From positions 1,054,001 through 1,118,000 of the forward strand of contig NZ_CP118247.1 of assembly GCF_028816475.1 (NCBI RefSeq): a DNA stretch of 64,000 bases, given 5' to 3'. This document shows positions 62,000-64,000 of this stretch, one piece after another. The notes beneath the pieces were generated by a model. It had not been told where the DNA came from. It searched no databases and was given only the letters and a program-made list of their open reading frames with translations. The stretch comes from Devosia rhodophyticola. GTDB taxonomy: Bacteria; Pseudomonadota; Alphaproteobacteria; Rhizobiales; Devosiaceae. Position 1 is the stretch's first letter. Every line of letters starts with the position of its first letter. Made by a program: the position numbers and the translations under genes.

Positions 62000-63363
62000 C
62001 AGACGATTTCCAGATAGGCGCTGAATTCAAGGTCCGTGACCTGCGAGGCAAAGCCTGCGATTTCCTGGCGCTTACAGGCCACGAACATTGACTGCAACGT
62101 CGGTTCGAAAATACGCGGGATCATTTCGCCATCTTCAAAGGCGTTGACCGCCGAGGCCCAGTCAGCGGGCAGCTTTGGCAGCCGTTCGGAATAGGCGCGA
62201 CCGGCAAAGGGTTTGGGTGGCTTCAATTCATCCTGAATACCGACCAGCGCCGCGCCCAAAATACCGGCCAACACCAGATAAGGATTGGCGTCGGCCCCCG
62301 AGACGCGATGTTCAATGCGCCGGGCCGCCGGATTGCCGCCGGGGATACGTACGGCAGTGGTGCGATTTTCATAACCCCAGGATATGGCGCTTGGGGCGTG
62401 GGTGTCGGGACGCAGCCGGCGATAGGAATTGAAATGGGGCGCGAACAGCAGGGTTGATTCAGCCATACCGCTCAGAAGCCCTGCCACGGCGTGATGCATG
62501 ACCGGCGAGCCGGTATCGGTACCGTCGTTAAAGACATTGTTGCCCGATGCGTCATTGACGCTGAAATGGACGTGAAAACCATTGCCGGAGCGGGTGCCAT
62601 AAGGCTTGGCCATGAAGGTGGCGACCAGCTTGTGCTTGCGCGCCACGCCTTTGACGATACGCTTGAACAGCACCGCATCGTCGGCTGCTTTGAGCAGATC
62701 GGCGGTGTGAAGCATATTGATTTCAAACTGCCCGATGCCGTTTTCGGCGACTGCCGTATCGGCAGGCACATTCTGGGCCTGGCATTCAGCATAGACGTCG
62801 CGGAAAAACTCGCCAAAATCCTCTAGCTCGTCCAGCGACAGGATAGCGTCTGAATCGAGACGCTTGCCGGTATAGGGAGAAATCGGCGGCACGGCAGAAT
62901 CGGCGTTGGGATCGACCAGATAAAATTCGAGTTCGGTCGCAACTACCGGGGTCAACCCCAGTTCGGCATAACGCCGCCCGATCAGCGCCAGCGACTGGCG
63001 CGGATCACCATAAAATGGTTCGCCGGTTTCCTGAAACAACCACAGCGGGATCATCGCACTGGGGCGCGAGGTCCAGTTGATCGGCAGCGCGCCGCGCCCG
63101 GTCGGCGTACAGATACCATCGCTGTCGCCACCGACAAAGACCAGCGGATTGCCCACAATATCCTCGCCCCACACGTCAACGCCAACGATGGAAAGCGGCA
63201 TGCGGATGCCGCCATCGGCTATTCGTCGGGCCTGCTCGATGGGAATGCGCTTGCCGCGCATAATGCCGTTAAGGTCGCACACGCCGACGTGCATGACCTC
63301 GATCTCGGGTTTGTCGGCCAACCAGCTTACAAAATCTTCGTTGGTGTTCGAGTCTGCGCTCAT
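61999..63363 (-). CDS. puuA: Gamma-glutamylputrescine synthetase (glutamine synthetase family)
   Basis: This 454-residue protein has glutamine-synthetase motifs: the N-terminal beta-grasp region VCDLNGIMRGKRIP, the metal Glu motif in ATELEFYLV, GFHVHFS and the ATP/Glu site RIEHRVSGADANPYLVLAGI. It would join glutamate to putrescine with ATP. The ATG at 63363 is preferred over 63408, which gives an extra non-conserved 15 residues. It leads the leftward puu operon. Confidence 0.9.
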   Translation of the reverse strand: MSADSNTNEDFVSWLADKPEIEVMHVGVCDLNGIMRGKRIPIEQARRIADGGIRMPLSIVGVDVWGEDIVGNPLVFVGGDSDGICTPTGRGALPINWTSRPSAMIPLWLFQETGEPFYGDPRQSLALIGRRYAELGLTPVVATELEFYLVDPNADSAVPPISPYTGKRLDSDAILSLDELEDFGEFFRDVYAECQAQNVPADTAVAENGIGQFEINMLHTADLLKAADDAVLFKRIVKGVARKHKLVATFMAKPYGTRSGNGFHVHFSVNDASGNNVFNDGTDTGSPVMHHAVAGLLSGMAESTLLFAPHFNSYRRLRPDTHAPSAISWGYENRTTAVRIPGGNPAARRIEHRVSGADANPYLVLAGILGAALVGIQDELKPPKPFAGRAYSERLPKLPADWASAVNAFEDGEMIPRIFEPTLQSMFVACKRQEIAGFASQVTDLEFSAYLEIV

Positions 63364-63506
63364 CAGGGATATTCTCGATTGCTCTTGTTTGGCCGGGGCG
63401 GGATACATAGCTAGAATTGAGAGAAAAAGGCGATAAATAAATCATGCGTAATCAGGCGGATCAGTGCACAGTGCAGCCGTTTCCTTGTTCCGGTAGAATC
63501 TAGACC

Positions 63507-64000
63507 ATGCCCATCAATAAGCCAATCATCGGCGTCATCGCCTGTACACGCTCCATTGAGGGGGAGCCAGCGCAGACGGTCAAGCTCCGCTATCTTGAAG
63601 GGGTGGCGCACCTTGCCGATGCCATTCCGCTGATTATTCCCAGCAACCAGCCTCAGGAAAATGCGACCAGCATTGTTGAACGGCTCGACGCGGTTTTGTT
63701 GACGGGTTCAAATTCCAACATTGATCCAACCCATTATGGCAGCCCGGTTCCCGGCCAGGTCCCGATCGACAAAGAACGCGACAGCTATTCGATTGCCCTG
63801 ATCAAGGCCGCCATGGCGGCGGGCAAGCCGGTTTTTGGCATTTGTCGCGGATTGCAGGAAATAAATGTGGCCATGGGCGGAACGCTCACGGATCTGCGTG
63901 TTACGGGCACAAACGCACCGCGCCACCATGCCCCGGATGGCGTCAGCATCGGCGAAATGTTCGGCCATTCCCATGAAATTGCCGTACGTCCCGACACGCC
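63507..64000 (+). CDS. puuD: Gamma-glutamyl-GABA hydrolase (peptidase C26), partial
   Basis: The rightward frame from ATG 63507 runs off the window after about 164 codons. It has the class I amidotransferase core: IIGVIACTRSI at the start, LLTGSNSNIDPTHYG, and the nucleophile elbow FGICRGLQEIN with its Cys. It would release GABA from gamma-glutamyl-GABA and is divergent from puuA, 143 bp away. The C-terminal catalytic His/Glu lie beyond the edge. Confidence 0.92.
   Translation, partial: MPINKPIIGVIACTRSIEGEPAQTVKLRYLEGVAHLADAIPLIIPSNQPQENATSIVERLDAVLLTGSNSNIDPTHYGSPVPGQVPIDKERDSYSIALIKAAMAAGKPVFGICRGLQEINVAMGGTLTDLRVTGTNAPRHHAPDGVSIGEMFGHSHEIAVRPDT

Overview
The window is a 64-kb stretch of a chromosome (or large replicon) from an alphaproteobacterium. 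Hyphomicrobiales is likely, and a Devosia-like organism is a fair guess. The reasons are the dense load of ABC and TRAP uptake operons with dedicated GntR, IclR, DeoR and MarR regulators, the alphaproteobacterial style of intergenic palindromes (including the gcatcgtgcgaaaaagtggg element at 44.15 kb), and the codon usage. No rRNA, tRNA, CRISPR array, prophage or transposase was seen. The only core housekeeping gene recognised is polA.

Layout. (1) 1-6.4 kb: a family-1 (Fe3+/phosphate-ester type) ABC transporter with two binding proteins, split across a divergent promoter; the rightward arm also carries a PP2C-like phosphatase and a DeoR regulator. (2) 6.4-16.5 kb: a leftward L-rhamnose/rhamnonate operon: IclR regulator, rhaM, rhmD, a five-gene Dpp-type ABC importer, an aldo/keto reductase and a NagB-like deaminase. 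(3) 17-19 kb: small regulators (GbsR, ArsR plus an AHSA1 partner), a small membrane protein and a frameshifted DUF1801 gene. (4) 19-35 kb: a sugar/sugar-acid locus: Gfo/Idh/MocA dehydrogenase, a leftward operon (SDR, enolase-superfamily dehydratase, UgpC-like ATPase, binding protein, two permeases, GntR) and a divergent rightward operon (lactonase, two tandem GH38-like proteins), closed by a convergent aldose epimerase. (5) 35-36.4 kb: a MarR protein with a four-cysteine tail, divergent from a secreted unknown across palindromic operators. (6) 36.4-43.6 kb: a leftward TRAP transporter, divergent from a DapA/NanA-type aldolase, a GntR regulator and a frameshifted canonical GH38 alpha-mannosidase. 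(7) 43.6-50.3 kb: a lytic-transglycosylase lipoprotein, a membrane protein/XRE/MDR operon, polA, and a repeat-rich zone with three 113-bp palindromic repeats, two of which bracket a GIY-YIG nuclease gene. (8) 50.4-55.5 kb: a complete Liv-type ABC importer. (9) 55.7-60.7 kb: a signalling operon of an ScfR-like XRE regulator, a receiver-only response regulator, a two-TM protein and a symporter-histidine kinase (CrbS-like). (10) 60.7-64 kb: putrescine catabolism, puuB-puuA leftward and a divergent partial puuD.

Working together, most of the window imports and oxidises sugars, sugar acids and oligosaccharides, polyamines and small carboxylates/amides. The most unusual point is in region 9: the transcription factor carries a histidine-kinase-like dimerisation helix pair closely resembling that of the kinase two genes downstream, while the response regulator has no output domain. 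Three genes (DUF1801, GH38, symporter-kinase) are each broken by one missing base, two of them in short homopolymers. That pattern looks more like consensus errors in the assembly than true decay.
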